64,000 nucleotides of DNA, taken from NCBI GenBank assembly GCA_031841125.1, contig CM063111.1, forward strand, positions 37,398,955 to 37,462,954, given 5' to 3'. The notes under the pieces were generated by a model. It did no database searches and was not told the origin of the DNA. It saw nothing but the letters and a program-made list of their open reading frames with translations. Positions 51,521-63,678 of this stretch are shown one piece after another. Position 1 is the first letter of the stretch, and each line of letters opens with the position of its first letter. The stretch comes from Acanthococcus lagerstroemiae (lineage: Eukaryota > Arthropoda > Insecta > Hemiptera > Eriococcidae). The translations under genes and the position numbers were made by a program.

Positions 51521-53136
51521 CTACTCATTTCTTTAAAACATTTAACTCCTGTTCCAAAATAAGTAGCTCACACACAAAAAGAAAAAATATATATATCCCA
51601 CTAAATTACTAAAAATTACTATTTAACCTTTTCCCTCCAATTTTTTTCTCAATTTGAATTATTTTTTCTAACGGAAATTGTTGAATGGACTCCCTATAAT
51701 ACGAATCCAGTGTTTTGGAGAATTTTTCACTCCCTCTTGGACCCCTAGTGGACCTGGGACAGCGTATGTCCGACTGGTAATGTAATGAGAGTTAAAAAAA
51801 TTATTTCCGAAACAATCACGCCATCTACCGAGACGTGAGTGAGGTAAGATATGCTTCTATAGGTACTCTACCAGTGGGATACAACTAGCACTGTTTTCAA
51901 CGTACATATATTTGACCCAGCATAATTTTTCAAAAACCGGTGGGACAGACGGTGTTCCGTTAGGAGCGAAAGGTTTAAGGATACTAAACACCAAATTCGG
52001 TTCCGTATAGTTCGCACGATCAGTTCCATTCATTACAACAGTGTTTGTCAAAATACGGTTGTGAGCTGGAGGCTGTGATATTTCGCGCCGATTACAATTT
52101 ATCCCGATCTCCCCTACTTTGGAATTTCCTTTAAAGGAGCTCCCTGAGATCTTCCGGCTGATCACGGTCTTGTGTTCACTCTCATAAATCTTATGCCACT
52201 ATTATGCAATTAGTTTGAGCTGCGCATAATTTTCTTCCAAGACCAGTTACCTGCATGGTAAATGGTCGCTTTGTAGATTCGTGTATTCTCAAAACAAATA
52301 GTGAAATTTCAAATTTCCTTTTTCTGGCCCGAATTAACCATTGTGTTCTATTCCAGGCACTTAGCATCCGGGTTTAGAGAGAGAGAGAGGGGGGGGGGGA
52401 GCAGAGTGTGAAAAAATTTCAGAAAAATCTCAGGTTAGTATTCGACTTGCTTGAGAATGGCAGAGTGCGATTATTTTATTTTTTTTCATCTGTGAAAAAT
52501 GTTACAATTGTTCGAGCCAGTGGAAGAAAATATGGCCGGGAATCTTTCTTTTTCAGACTCTCGAGACATTTTATAAATCATGAATCGATCGGCATTGATT
52601 TAAAAATATCTAGAGAGGCTTATTCACGGTCAGTCATCCCCATTATAGAACAGGCTTTCACTCGGGTTCTACACCGCACAAATAGTAAATTGAAATTTGG
52701 AACAGTGACAATGTCTCCTATTAGAGGAGTCTTCACTATGTCTTCCTGTATCGCATTACGTTCAATATTTACTTTTTTGTTCTTGTCGTTTAAATGCTGG
52801 TTTGAGGCGTGCTCTCTATGTTAATCTCATTTCATACTCGACTTCATATTTCGACACCTCAGAGGAAACTGGTGCTATCTACATTTTTAGGGGAAAATGA
52901 GTTATTAATATCACTGGAAAAGAAATTTCACGCGCTATCATGTGCAACACTGCAGGTTGATGCTGGAAAAATATCAACTTCACGTAAGCAAGGATCTGTA
53001 GTAAAGCTCCTTTTAACGTAAGCATGACGTCCTGATTTCGTAATACAGGAGCGATAGGCTATTAAAACTTCCTCTCCCTATTCTGCCAATGGGCGCGTTT
53101 TCCTGTGACGTCACGGAGTGAGTTAGGAGTTACTAG

Positions 53137-53656
53137 CAGGGATGGTTAGCTAGCCGTTAGCTTTCAGCTGTTAGCCGTTAGTCGAGCTATTTTGTTGTAT
53201 TTTTAGCTAGCTGTTAGCTAGCCAGTCAGCAAAATGTAAACAAAAAAATAGCCGTTAGCCGACAAAAACTGAACTTCTATTGGCTAATTGAAACATTAGA
53301 AATTCTTCCAGTCCCAGCCAAGCACTCACTGATAAAGTCAAAAAAGTTGGAAACGTAAGACGTGAAAAAGAAATTCTAATTTGGGATGAAAAAAATTGAT
53401 AAAATAGGTATGTGATGAAAGAAAGAACTTGAAAACTGATATCAAAATTAGGTCTTTCTTTTTTCTTTTTTTAAAAAAAAAAGCTTTTCGGTGCAAAATT
53501 TTAATATGATTTAATATATTTGAAGGAGAAAATGTCATTAGCCGTTAGCTAGCCATTGAAAGGCTATTAGCCATTAGCTACTGGCTGAAGCCATTCAGAA
53601 AATTTTGTTAGCTTTAGCCGTTAGCCTTAGCTGTTCGGAACGGCTTACCATCCCTG
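53137..53656. mobile_element. hAT non-autonomous element (520 bp) with perfect 8-bp TSD
   Basis: Terminal inverted repeats CAGGGATGGTTAGC / CAGGGATGGTAAGC; 8-bp duplication GTTACTAG at 53129-53136 and 53657-53664. Dense subterminal GTTAGC/TAGCCGTTAGC repeats at both ends. No transposase. Confidence 0.85.
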
Positions 53657-53879
53657 GTTACTAGAGAACTATAATAAACTAGGGCTCTATAGTTTCACAT
53701 AGGTATGCTAGGCTGCCATTTTGGTTTGGTTTTGTTGTTACCAACGCATTAACTACACAGCGTCGCGCGGTATCATTCGCTCTAGAAGTTTTCAAAAAGC
53801 TGAACCAAAATACTAAGTAAAAACCAGCCCAATTAATTTTCCCCCGTTTGGTTGACCAAAATTTATAAATTTTTTGAAA

Positions 53880-56800
53880 AAATTTTCTCAAAAATTTAGG
53901 AAATTTTTCCCTTTTAAAAAAAAGGGGGGAAAAAAAATTTTAATTCGGAAATTTAAAAAAAAAAAACTTTTTTCCCCCTAGCTATTGCCGGGACCCGGGA
54001 AAATTGTTGATTAAAAAATTTAATTGGTTAAAAAATTAAGTTTTTTTTTTTTTAAACCAAAAGGTGGAAATTTTTTTCCCCCCAAAACCCATTTTTCAAA
54101 ATTTTACTTCTGGGGTTTATTTGAAATTTTTTAGGGGATTAATGTGTCCCCAAGGGGTAGAACAGATTTTCATTTAAAAAAAAAAAAAAAACAGGAAATT
54201 ATTCTCTTTTCCCCGATTTTGGGTTAATTTTAAACCCCACTGAACAATTTTTGAATTCCCATTTTGGGGTAAAATTTTTTTTCTATGATTAAACCCCCAC
54301 CAATAATTCCCCCGGAAAAAAAAAATACTGTGATTTTTTCCGTTTTTAAATTCCTACCTCCCAAAAAGAATTTGATTTTTTTCCCTTCTTTAAAAGGGGT
54401 TTAAAAGGAACCAAGGGTTTAAAACCCCCCCCTATTTGGGGAAATTTCCCCCTTATAACCCAGGAGGGTTTTTTTTCTTTCAAAAAAATTTTTTGGGGAA
54501 TTTTAAAAAAAAAAACTTGCCTATTTTAAAAATTGGGAAAATCTGGGTTTTTTGGGTTTTCATACCCAAAACTGGAAACTCTGTCCCCGGGTAAAATTCA
54601 TTTTTATTGGAAATGAAATTTTAAGGCCCAAAAAATTTTTTCCCCCCTTTTTTTCTTTTTGATTAATTAAAATTTCCCTTTTTTTTTAAAAAAAAAAGGG
54701 GGTTTTTTTAAAAACTTGAGGTTCAATTTTGGGGGGGTTACCTCTTTTAAAAATTTCTGGGGGCCGGAGCCCGGGGAAAAGGTTAAACCCCCTTTTTTGT
54801 TAAGAGGTTAAAACAAAAGACCACAACTTGAGAAGAATGAAGGAAAGTTTTTAATCAAATCATTTTCGTTATTAATCGTCTTTTTTGAGGTTGGGGGGGG
54901 AAGGGACATTTACATTTTTTTCTAATTAAAAACCGGGGGGAAAATGAAAAATAAAATTTTTTCGGCCAAATTTTGGGGGGGGAATGGGGGGAATTTTTAA
55001 TTTTGTTCCCAAACCGCTTAAATACACAAAAGGGATGTACCTTAACCTTCTTTTAAAGGGAAAGGAAATGAATTTTCCAACCCACAACTAAAAAGAAACT
55101 AACCAAATAAAAGGCCCTTTCCAACGATTTTTTCCATTTTTTTTTTGAACACGGTAAAATGCCCCAATGCCAAGAAAAAATAACCTTTTCAAAAAACCTA
55201 CGAATTTTTGGAATTACATCTTGAAAGAGTATTTTAAAACTTTGGCATTCAAATTTTATACAAATTTGACTTTTGGAAAAAATATCCCAAAAATTTTTGG
55301 GAAATCGTTTAAAGATCTTCAATAACTTTTCCCTTTGATTGACGAAAAAAAAAAGTAGCCCTTTTAAAAGTCGTTGCCTTTTCCTCCCCCCCTTTCCAGT
55401 CTTACCCAAAAGGGGGTTGGGGTGCGTTCCCTTTAAGAATAATTTTTTTTTTTTTTTAAAAAAACCCTTTAAAAAATTTCCCCCACCAAAAAAGAAATAA
55501 CCAAACCCCTTTTTTTTTTTCCCCTTTTTTTTAAAAATTTTTCCAAGAATTGTTAATTCCCCTTTAACTTTCCATGGGGGAAATTTTTCATCCAAAAAAG
55601 AAGGGAAAAAGGTGGAAAAAAAAAAAAATTTTTTTCCTTTTTTTGCACTAAAGGTGAAGGTTTTTATTGGGTTTTTTAAAAGGCCTACCATTTTAACAAC
55701 GAGTTTAAAAATTTTAAATTTTTCAAAAAAGAAAAAAATGTTTTCGTTAAACCGAGAAAGATTTTTCAATTCGGTTCGGTATTTGAAAAAGGCTTCAAAA
55801 ATTTTCCAAAAACGGTTGTTAAATTTTTCCCCCCCTTTTACCGGTTTTTTATTTCCCCTTTTTGGGCCCCTTTTTTCCCCACAGGGGTTTTTTTCCCTTT
55901 ATGATTTTTTCGCGAAATTTTTCAAGAATAAACTTTTTGGGGGGTTTTAAGTTTTCCAAAAATTTTTAAAAACCCCTTTCCCAAAAAAAAACATGGGTTT
56001 TTCCACCTTCCCCCTTTAGGTGAAAATAAAAAATTTGACCAAGGGGTTCCTCTTGAAAAAAGGCGAAGCTTTATTTTCCGGAAATGACAAGTGCACCATG
56101 AGAAAAATTCCCGGAACTTTCTTTAGAATCCTCGGTTTTATAAATCCTTGAAACTGGTTAATTAAATATCTAGAGAGGCTTATTCAAACGTCAGTCATCC
56201 CCTTATAGAACAGGCTTTCACGGGTTCTCACCAGCAAATGTAAATTAATTTGGAACAGTGACAATCCTATAAGGAGTCTTCCACTATCTTCCGTATCGCA
56301 TTATTTTAATATTTACTTTTTTGTTCTTCTTTAATGGTTTGAGCGCCCCATGTTAATTCATTTCATTTCGAATACATTCCACCTGGAAACTGGTGCTATC
56401 TACATTTTAGGGAAATTTTTATCACTGGAAAAAATTTACGCGCTATCGGTCAACACTGCAGTTGAGTGGAAAAATTTCAACTTCACGTAGCAAGGATCTG
56501 TAGTAAACTCCTTTTAACGTAAAATTGATCTTTTCGTAATCAGAGCTAGGTATTAAACTTCCTCTCCCTATTCTGCCAAGGCGTTTTCGTGACGTCACGG
56601 AGTGAGTTAGGATTACTAGCAGGGATGGTTTCTAGCGTTAGCTTTCAGCTGTTAGCCGTTAGTCGAGCTATTTTTATTTTTAGCTGTTGTTCAGCTAGCC
56701 AGGCAGCAAAATGTAAACAAAAATAGCCTTAGCCGATAAACAATTCTAATTCTATTGAACATTGAAATTTCAGATTAAGAATTTTAAAAAAACCAAAAAG

Positions 56801-58795
56801 TTGGGAAATTTTAAAATAAAAGAATCTAATTTTGATGAAAAATGGAAAAAAAGTATGTTTTAAAAAAGAACAAAAATTTTTTCCCTTTGGTCTTCTTTTT
56901 CTTTTTAAAAAAAACTTTCAAAATTTAATATATTAATAATTTAGGAAAATTATTGCCGTTACTCAAAAGGTTTGCCAAGGATTTGAAGCATTAGAAAATT
57001 TTGTTAGCTTAAACCGAGCTATGCGTTATGGAAGGTTCCCTTCCTGGAAGGAACTTTAAACCCAGGGTCTATGTTTTTTAGGTAGCAGGGTTGCCTTTTG
57101 GTTTTTTTTGTTCCACGATTATCACCGTCCGGTTTTATCTCTTAGAATTTTTAAAAGGAACCAAAAAAGGGGCTGTTAATTTTGGGAAAACACGCCTTTT
57201 TAAACATGGTTTCCCCGGCCCCTATTAAAATTTCTTCCCCTTAAAAAAGGTTTTGTCCTTGCCAAATCAAATTTTGTAAACGTTAATGATTTTTAAATTT
57301 AACTGATTTTTAACCTTTGTTTCTATCAAAAAATTGCGACAATGCAAAACGTAAAAAGGAAAAGGTTCTTAAAAAAGGGGGGGTTGGTTAAAATGGGGCG
57401 GGTTTTAAAGGGAAAAAAAAAACCCGGGGGAAAAATTTTTTTAAAATTTAGCATGAGTCATAAGGAAGGGGCAATCGTCATAAAAAAAATTACACTGTAC
57501 ATGATCTTTTTTGTTTTTCCCTTTTGGATTTAAAAGTAGTAGTTAAAAAAGGGTTTTTGGGTAAATTTTCATTTCCTTCCTTTTTTTTCATTAGGTTAAT
57601 ATTTTGATAATTTGTGTTGAAATGAATTTAACATATGTTAGTTTTAAAATTATACAATTTTTGTTTTTGAGCTTTGTATCTTCTTATTAAAATTCATGAA
57701 ATTTGCAAATTGATTTATTACCAATTACCATTTTTTTAAGCATTAGACAGTTGCTGTTAAAATAAGAATGTGGTTGGGCGCATGTGAATTAAATTTCGTG
57801 GAAAGTTTTCTATTATTTTAATTGAAATCAGTCGATTTTTTATTTTTTTTTGTGAAATGTTCATTGTTCGCATGAATAAGTTTGGCGAGTCTTTTTCGAT
57901 CTCAGGAATTATTTAATTGGAATCTCGGCTTTGATTTAAAATTCTAAATTTTAAGTCATTTTTTCATTATAGATAGGACTTTACTTGATATTTACATCCC
58001 AAATTAGTTTAGTCAATTTGAACTTAATGTATTCCTTTAGAAGTCTATTTTCTTGTATATTATTCATTTTCTAATATTTATTTTATATATCTTTAGTTAA
58101 ACTGTCTTTTAAGGCATAATTTTGTTAATTCATTCAAGACTTCATTTAACTAGGGAATTGGTCTATTACATTTTTAGGGAAAATTATTAATTTCTGTATA
58201 AATTTAGCGTTATGTTGAATATGGTTATCTGGAAAAATTATCAATTCGTAAAGGTTTTATTAAAGTCTTTAAAGTAATGATAGTACTATTTGTTATCTGA
58301 GATGTATTAACTTTACTCTCTTTTCAATGGGTTTTCTGTCAAACGGATGTGTTTAAAGTAAAGGATGTTCTCCTTAGTTCAAGCTTACGTATTCAGCTAA
58401 TTTTATGATTTTCAATTTATATAATTATTAAATCGTAAACAAAATGCCTTGCTACAAAAATACCATTCTTTGCATTGAAATTCAATCTTCGTCAAGCAAA
58501 TATATATAATCAAAAGTTAAATTTTAAGAATTAAGAATGATTTTATTGGGTAAAAAATTATTAACATTTATTTGAAAAAAGACTGTATACTGTTCAAAAA
58601 TGTTTTATTTTTTCTTTTTTAAAAAAATCTTTTGTGAAAATTTATATGCTTATATTTTTAGGTGTAAATTTTTACTATCATTCAAAGCAATTAGCTTATA
58701 TAATTGGTAAGCCATTTAAAAATTTTTTAGCTTTACCTTAGACTTGACTTTCGCATAATTCCAATTGTACTAACAATTATAAAATTTAATTACTT
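53880..58795. other. Probable low-quality sequence with degraded copies of 52.4-53.7 kb
   Basis: Composition changes abruptly to stacked homopolymer runs (A, T, C and G tracts of 4-12). 56080-57040 is a gapped, error-like copy of about 52530-53680, including the hAT element, and about 57830-58790 is a still more degraded copy in the same order. Long apparent frames here (for example 55053-55769 minus) are homopolymer artefacts. This looks like unpolished long-read or gap-filled sequence rather than biology. Confidence 0.65.
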
Positions 58796-58799
58796 AGAT

Positions 58800-59567
58800 A
58801 TGCTGCAGCCCGAATCAACTTTGGTTTTCAGCAAAGTTCGTATAGCTCCAATTAAGGGAATGAGTATTCCTAGATTGGAACTCTTGGCAGTATGGATTGG
58901 AAAACGGACTGCAAATTTCTTGAAGTCATTGTTTTCTGTCCCCATAGATAAGGTGATACTGTGGACTGATGCAACCACAGTACTCCAATGGTTGAGTTCC
59001 TCGGCCATTCAACCCATTTTTGTGAAGAACAGGTTAGATGAAATCAGGAGAACTCCTGATATTATCGTGCGGTATGTCCCTACTCACGAAAATCCGGCTG
59101 ACATTGCCTCTCGGGGTATGAAAGCTTCTCTTTTGAAAGAGAATAAGTTATGGTGGCATGGTCCTAAGTGGCTTCTCAGTGAAAAACTTTGGCCATTGCC
59201 TCCTTGCAATACTGAGGTATTTCAGACTTCTAACGCATCAGAAGTCTCTAGACACACACCGGTGGCTAATCTGGTGGCGAGTAAACCAGTGTACACTGGT
59301 CGTTTAACCGATGAATTCGAAAATCGTTTTTTCTGTTGGAATAAGTATGTGAGATTAATTTCGAAAGTTTTTCGATTTATTCTTCTTACTGTATTCCGAT
59401 CCAGATATTCTCATTTTTCTGAGACTGATGTGTATCAGATCTCAGAACGATTTCTTTTGTTAGAACTTCAAAAGAAATATTTTCTTTCCGAAGGCGAGAG
59501 CCTAAAGAAGAAAATTCAGCCTAATTTTCAACTAGATTTGTTCTTAGATGATCATGGGGCTCATTAG
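58800..59567 (+). pseudogene. BEL/Pao retrotransposon pol fragment: RNase H region
   Basis: LTR retrotransposon remnant. IPRLELLAVWIGKRTANF, VILWTDATTVLQWL and HENPADIASRG are the RNase H-side signatures of BEL/Pao polyproteins. No gag, protease or reverse transcriptase precedes it, because the low-quality stretch abuts it. The frame stops at 59567 and coding continues in another frame. Confidence 0.8.
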
Positions 59568-59841
59568 ATGTAGAGGGCGTTTACAGAATGCTTCTTTACC
59601 GTGGGATACAATACATCCCATTCTTTTGCCGAGAGACAGTCCTCTCACGGCCGTTTACATTCGGAAGCTACATATTGAGAATCACCATATTGGGTGTAAT
59701 CATTTGCTAGCTAAAATCAGGGAACGTTTTTGGATCGTTAAAGAAGAGCTAAAGTTAAGTCAGTGCTTCACTTTTGCAAAGTTTGTACAAGGTGGTACGG
59801 TGGTAGTTACAAGTTACCTCCCATACCTCCTCTACCTTTAG
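59548..59841 (+). pseudogene. BEL/Pao pol fragment: integrase zinc-binding region, shifted frame
   Basis: Frame +1 relative to the preceding fragment: CRGRLQNASL, LPRDSPLTAVYIRKLH, ENHHIGCNHLLAKIRERFWI. The His-His part of the integrase HHCC finger is here; the Cys pair (FCKVC) is in the next frame, so another shift lies near 59770. Confidence 0.75.
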
Positions 59842-60803
59842 TCAGAGTTGCGGAAGCATCTCCTTTTCTCCATACTGGATTAGATTATTTTGGTTATCTA
59901 AATATTCGAAACAGTCTCGGAGACATAGTCAAGGTGTATGGAGCTCTTTTCACTTGCCTAGTGACACGGGCGGTGCACTTAGAGTTGTCCAGAAACCTGT
60001 CCGCTAATGAATTCCTTTTGACTCTCAATCGATTTGTGAGTCGAAGAGGGGTTCCGAAATTTATTGTTAGTGACAATGCTTCGAATTTTACTTTTGTACA
60101 ACCACTTGTTGGTACATCAGTTCAACTGAATGACGCTCGAGTCAATCAGTTCGTCACTAGCAATAATATTCAATGGCATTTCATTCCAAACTATTCTCCA
60201 TGGTGTGGAGGAGCTTATGAACGTTTGGTTTCGCTCGTGAAGAAGTGTTTGAAAAAGACATATGGTTTAGAATTGCTAGACTATGTGGAGCTGAGTACAG
60301 CTTTGTGTCAAATTGAGGACATCATAAATAGTAGACCTCTGACATACGTATCAGATGAGTTACTCACTCCTCTGACACCGAATCATTTTTTGAGGTCAAG
60401 GACATGTAATGTCAATTCAACTCTTGGAGTTCAAACCCAGATGTTGTCATCCAATTCTAATAATTTGATTAGCTCTTGGAGACATACATTAGGGGTAGTG
60501 GAGGCCTTTTGGTCTGCCTTTAGAAGTTTGTATCTTTTATCTTTACGTGAAAGACATACTTCTATTCACCCTCCTAAAAAAGGGTCATCTCCTTTTGTTC
60601 CCAGAAAGGGAGATATAGTTCTTATCAAAGAGCCTTCAGCAGTCAGGACTGACTGGAAATTTGGTAAGATTGTCAAAGTTGACCAGAGACTAGCAGTGGC
60701 ACATGTTCATACGAATGGTAGAACGGTTCAAAGAAGTGTGAACCATCTCTTTCCCCTTGAGGTTTTACCTCCTAGCCCCGAATCTGTTCACTCTAGTGAG
60801 TGA
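59763..60803 (+). pseudogene. BEL/Pao pol fragment: integrase core and C-terminal domain
   Basis: 346 codons back in the first frame. HTGLDYFG, VTRAVHLEL, VSDNASNF and GGAYERLV carry the D, D and E of the integrase catalytic triad. INSRPLTY and the C-terminal PRKGDIVLIKEP region are typical of BEL elements. This frame is uninterrupted to its stop 20 bp before the LTR. The element cannot be active because the upstream frames are broken. Confidence 0.88.
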
Positions 60804-60822
60804 AATTTTTGGGGGGCCGGAG

Positions 60823-61500
60823 TGTCGAAAATTTCTCAAATTTTCGACTTCAACTCCGTTCACGTTTCCTTCACTTCGTTGAAGAATACGTCAGGTTGAC
60901 GGTGATGGTGGAAATATTTGGCTGGTATAGATTTGAGGGTGGAAAAATAAATAAATAAATAAATAATTGGCTGTGCTTAGCAAGGGAAAGTAACGTCTTC
61001 GTTTAAGCTTTCATCGAGCCTCTCCGGTCAGTTGCTTTTTGAGTTACTTACGAACTGCGCCGAAATTTGGAAAAGATGACCGACGAGGAAGTTATGGATG
61101 TACAGGTCAGTAGTATTGTCAGTAGTATAGACAGTTAGTAGTTGACATCTAAGAAATCTAGAACGTGTAGTTCTCGTATTTACGTAAATTACGTAATTCG
61201 GTTCGGACAAGTCTTGCCAGAGTCATCATCACCAGTCAACAAAATTTGAGTTGAAATTATCGATGCAAATTCGTGTCGATCGTAATAATTTGAATTCCTC
61301 GTGGAATTCCGTTCGATTTCCTCGAACATTCGCCCTTTGGGGCCTGTAGAATTCAAGCTAGAATTCCGTTCGAAAAACTCGAACGTTCGCCCAATGGGGC
61401 CGTATCCTTTTCTCCTTTTCGTTATTTCTTAGACTGACGACAAACGTTTGTTTTATGTTTGTCGTTAGGTCCGAATCCAATTCTTATTAGAAATCAGGAT
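60823..61500 (+). repeat. Start of BEL/Pao 3' LTR (right edge not determined)
   Basis: A purine-rich GGGGGGCCGGAG precedes TGTCGAAAATTTC, the expected TG start. Contains AATAAATAAATAAATAAATA near 60945. No second LTR is in the window, so the end is an estimate. Confidence 0.45.
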
Positions 61501-61810
61501 CCCGAAGCCGAGCTGACCGTTTGACTATGTGGCGTTTCTTGTGGGACTTACCCCATACATGTACTTACTTGCAGGTATACTACATGATCCGCAGGAAAAA
61601 AATTTTGTTCAATGATGTTCCAAATTTTAAAATTTGGAAACTGAATTTTCAGGTTATTCAGAGATTCACCCGTATACGTTCTTCGGTTATTTCTTATTAC
61701 TTGTAATTTTCAAAGCAGGGTCAGCGAACGATAAAGAGAGACCACTGAGTTGTACTCAATAATGTATTTCAAATTCTACACAGAAAGTCGATAATTCTAT
61801 TGACAGGTCA

Positions 61811-62086
61811 CAGTGGCGTAGCCAGGGGGGCGAAGGGGGCGAATGCACCCACCCCCAGGCACTTGAAATCTAATGTAAAATATGCAAAAATGAGCGATTT
61901 TCGCCTTTAAAACACGTTTTTTCCGAAACATTTTTACTCATGCAGTAATTTTACCTTCATTTTTCATAAAATAGTCCTCTAATATCGGCAATTTAAAAAA
62001 AGAATACCTCAATTTTCGACTTTTTCCCCCATGAAAACTTACTTCGCCCCCCCCCCCCCCTTGAGAAAGTCCTGACTACGCCACTG
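61811..62086. mobile_element. hAT-type MITE (276 bp) with perfect 8-bp TSD
   Basis: CAGTGGCGTAGCCAGGGG at the left; complement of the right end CAGTGGCGTAGTCAGG. Flanked by ACAGGTCA at 61803-61810 and 62087-62094. Confidence 0.88.
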
Positions 62087-62633
62087 ACAGGTCATTCATT
62101 TTGTTGTACAATTCATCAATCTTTTGAAAGATATTTATGAAATGAAAATCATCCGATTGATTTCTACTTATAATTTAGAGGAAGTGTTTTCAAGGGAAGT
62201 CCGGTCAGTGAAAAAAATACATCAGAGTTACAGACTGAAATTTAAAGGCTTAAGATGTTTTGCGTGCACTGAAACTGAGTCGTTCGGATGAAGATTATTG
62301 TCCTCATAATTACGAGTATGCTATCGTGTGATAAACTTCGTGTGTTGTTGGGCCATTTGTGTCGTGCAAGGATTTACCTCATAAGACGTTCGGAGTTTAA
62401 ATATGTATCTCATGTCGCTTGTACTACTCTTCCTTTATTCAGAATATTCTAGCGCGTGAGTTCTGATGTTCCCATATACTCCGAAACTGACACTCGACAG
62501 TTTCCGAATAGGTAGTAGACAGAGTGGATCAAATGTTATTACTATCTATTCTTCGTTAAATACATATTAAAATAGAAATAATAAATTAAAATTAACACTG
62601 TCTTCGAAAAATCAACACAATATTTTCTGCAAA

Positions 62634-62657
62634 AAAAAAAAAAAAAAAAAAAAAAAA
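62634..62657. repeat. Poly(A) tract
   Basis: About 25 A in a row; no adjacent retroelement coding sequence recognised. Confidence 0.6.
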
Positions 62658-62811
62658 GTCGTACCTACATATGAGAAAATGAAACTGACCAAACGATGGT
62701 TGATATAAATATATGTGCCCATAATAAGAGAGATAATATGCTTCAATATGGCGGCTCGAGAGTACCCAATGTTTACTACAGTTTCCTTAGAGTTACTGTA
62801 TGGTTACTATT

Positions 62812-62946
62812 AGCAAAATTACCCGTCTTTGTTCCAACGAACGTATCGACTCCCGTAAAAAAAAAACACACTTTGCTCCGTGTGTTTTTCTTATGGAAGT
62901 CGATACGTTTGTTGGAACAAAAACGGGTATTTTCGCTAACAGTAAT
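62812..62946. repeat. Hairpin-forming inverted repeat
   Basis: TTAGCAAAATTACCCGTC-TTGTTCCAACGAACGTATCGACT at the left is mirrored with few mismatches at 62885-62946 around a CACACTTTGCTCCGTGTG centre. Related single-arm sequence at 14320-14395. Confidence 0.65.
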
Positions 62947-63428
62947 TCACTCTATTCGCGTTTGGACGCTAAAGAGTCGCTCTCTAGCGGCCTAATGAAA
63001 TGCGGCGCGCTGATTGGTGTATTTGGATGAAAAGATGATCAGTGACAAAAATTTTCTGCAAAAAAAAAAAAAAATGAAGTTGGGCTCATCTGAAAGGAAA
63101 TGATAAAGGCTAACACTTTAGTTCTCTTCAGTTTTCCATAAAAAGCAATATTGAAGATGCTAGACCTCATTTTACTTGTAGGTAGATGTTTTTATGGTAA
63201 AGATACCCTGATCATCTTTTCGTCCACGACACTAGCGCATCTACAGGAATGTCCAAACGTGAATGACGTTACGGGAAGCGTGATAAGAGCGTTTATGACG
63301 GTAAAGAAAACGCGCCCATTTCAATACAAAAATGTAGATACCTAGCACTATTTTGCTCCAAGGTGTCGATTTACCCGTTTAATGCATTTTATTTTAACAT
63401 CTGGATCGATGTTCGGATTAGGATACAT

Positions 63429-63678
63429 GGACGCTATTCGGCAAAAGCAACTAGCAAAACTGTTTTTTTGAGAACACGTGATTCGAAGTTCAAGAGCCAT
63501 GTAGAAACTATATGACACAGCGTTTACTGATAAGCTTTTTTCAACGTGAGTACACATTCTGAATCGGGGGGGGGGGGCCAATTTTGAAAGATTCTACTTT
63601 TTACGCTCTCTCTAACGATACTAATAACTCATTTTGTTTTACAAATATTGGTTGGTTCCCGTTTGCTGAATAGCGTCC
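63429..63678. mobile_element. 4-bp-TSD MITE family, intact copy (250 bp)
   Basis: GGACGCTATTCGGCAAAAG at the left, complementary right end, flanked by ACAT at 63425-63428 and 63679-63682. Same family as 13739 and 14033. A G-run sits in the middle. Confidence 0.85.

Larger units (their letters stand above)
47015..58795 (-). other. Presumed 5' intron of the T-type channel gene (or sequence upstream of it)
   Basis: The exon at 46858-47014 starts in phase 2, so more 5' exons must exist, but no domain I or II S1-S4 signature is seen. Stretches without listed features (47700-47800, 47870-48650, 49130-49700, 50575-51260, 51525-52470) contain only unremarkable AT-rich sequence. Confidence 0.45.

Noticed and set aside
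51857..52165. 102-residue minus-strand open frame
   Set aside because: No recognised domain, no splice partners in phase, and it lies in repeat-rich sequence; could not be supported as a gene.
52408..52824. 138-residue plus-strand open frame, partly repeated in degraded form at 56.1 kb
   Set aside because: No recognisable domain; the repetition is explained by the low-quality copies and does not prove coding function.
55053..55769. 238-residue open frame on the minus strand (and 55612-55950 on plus)
   Set aside because: Composed almost entirely of Lys, Phe and Gly from homopolymer runs in a stretch that looks like uncorrected sequence; no domain.
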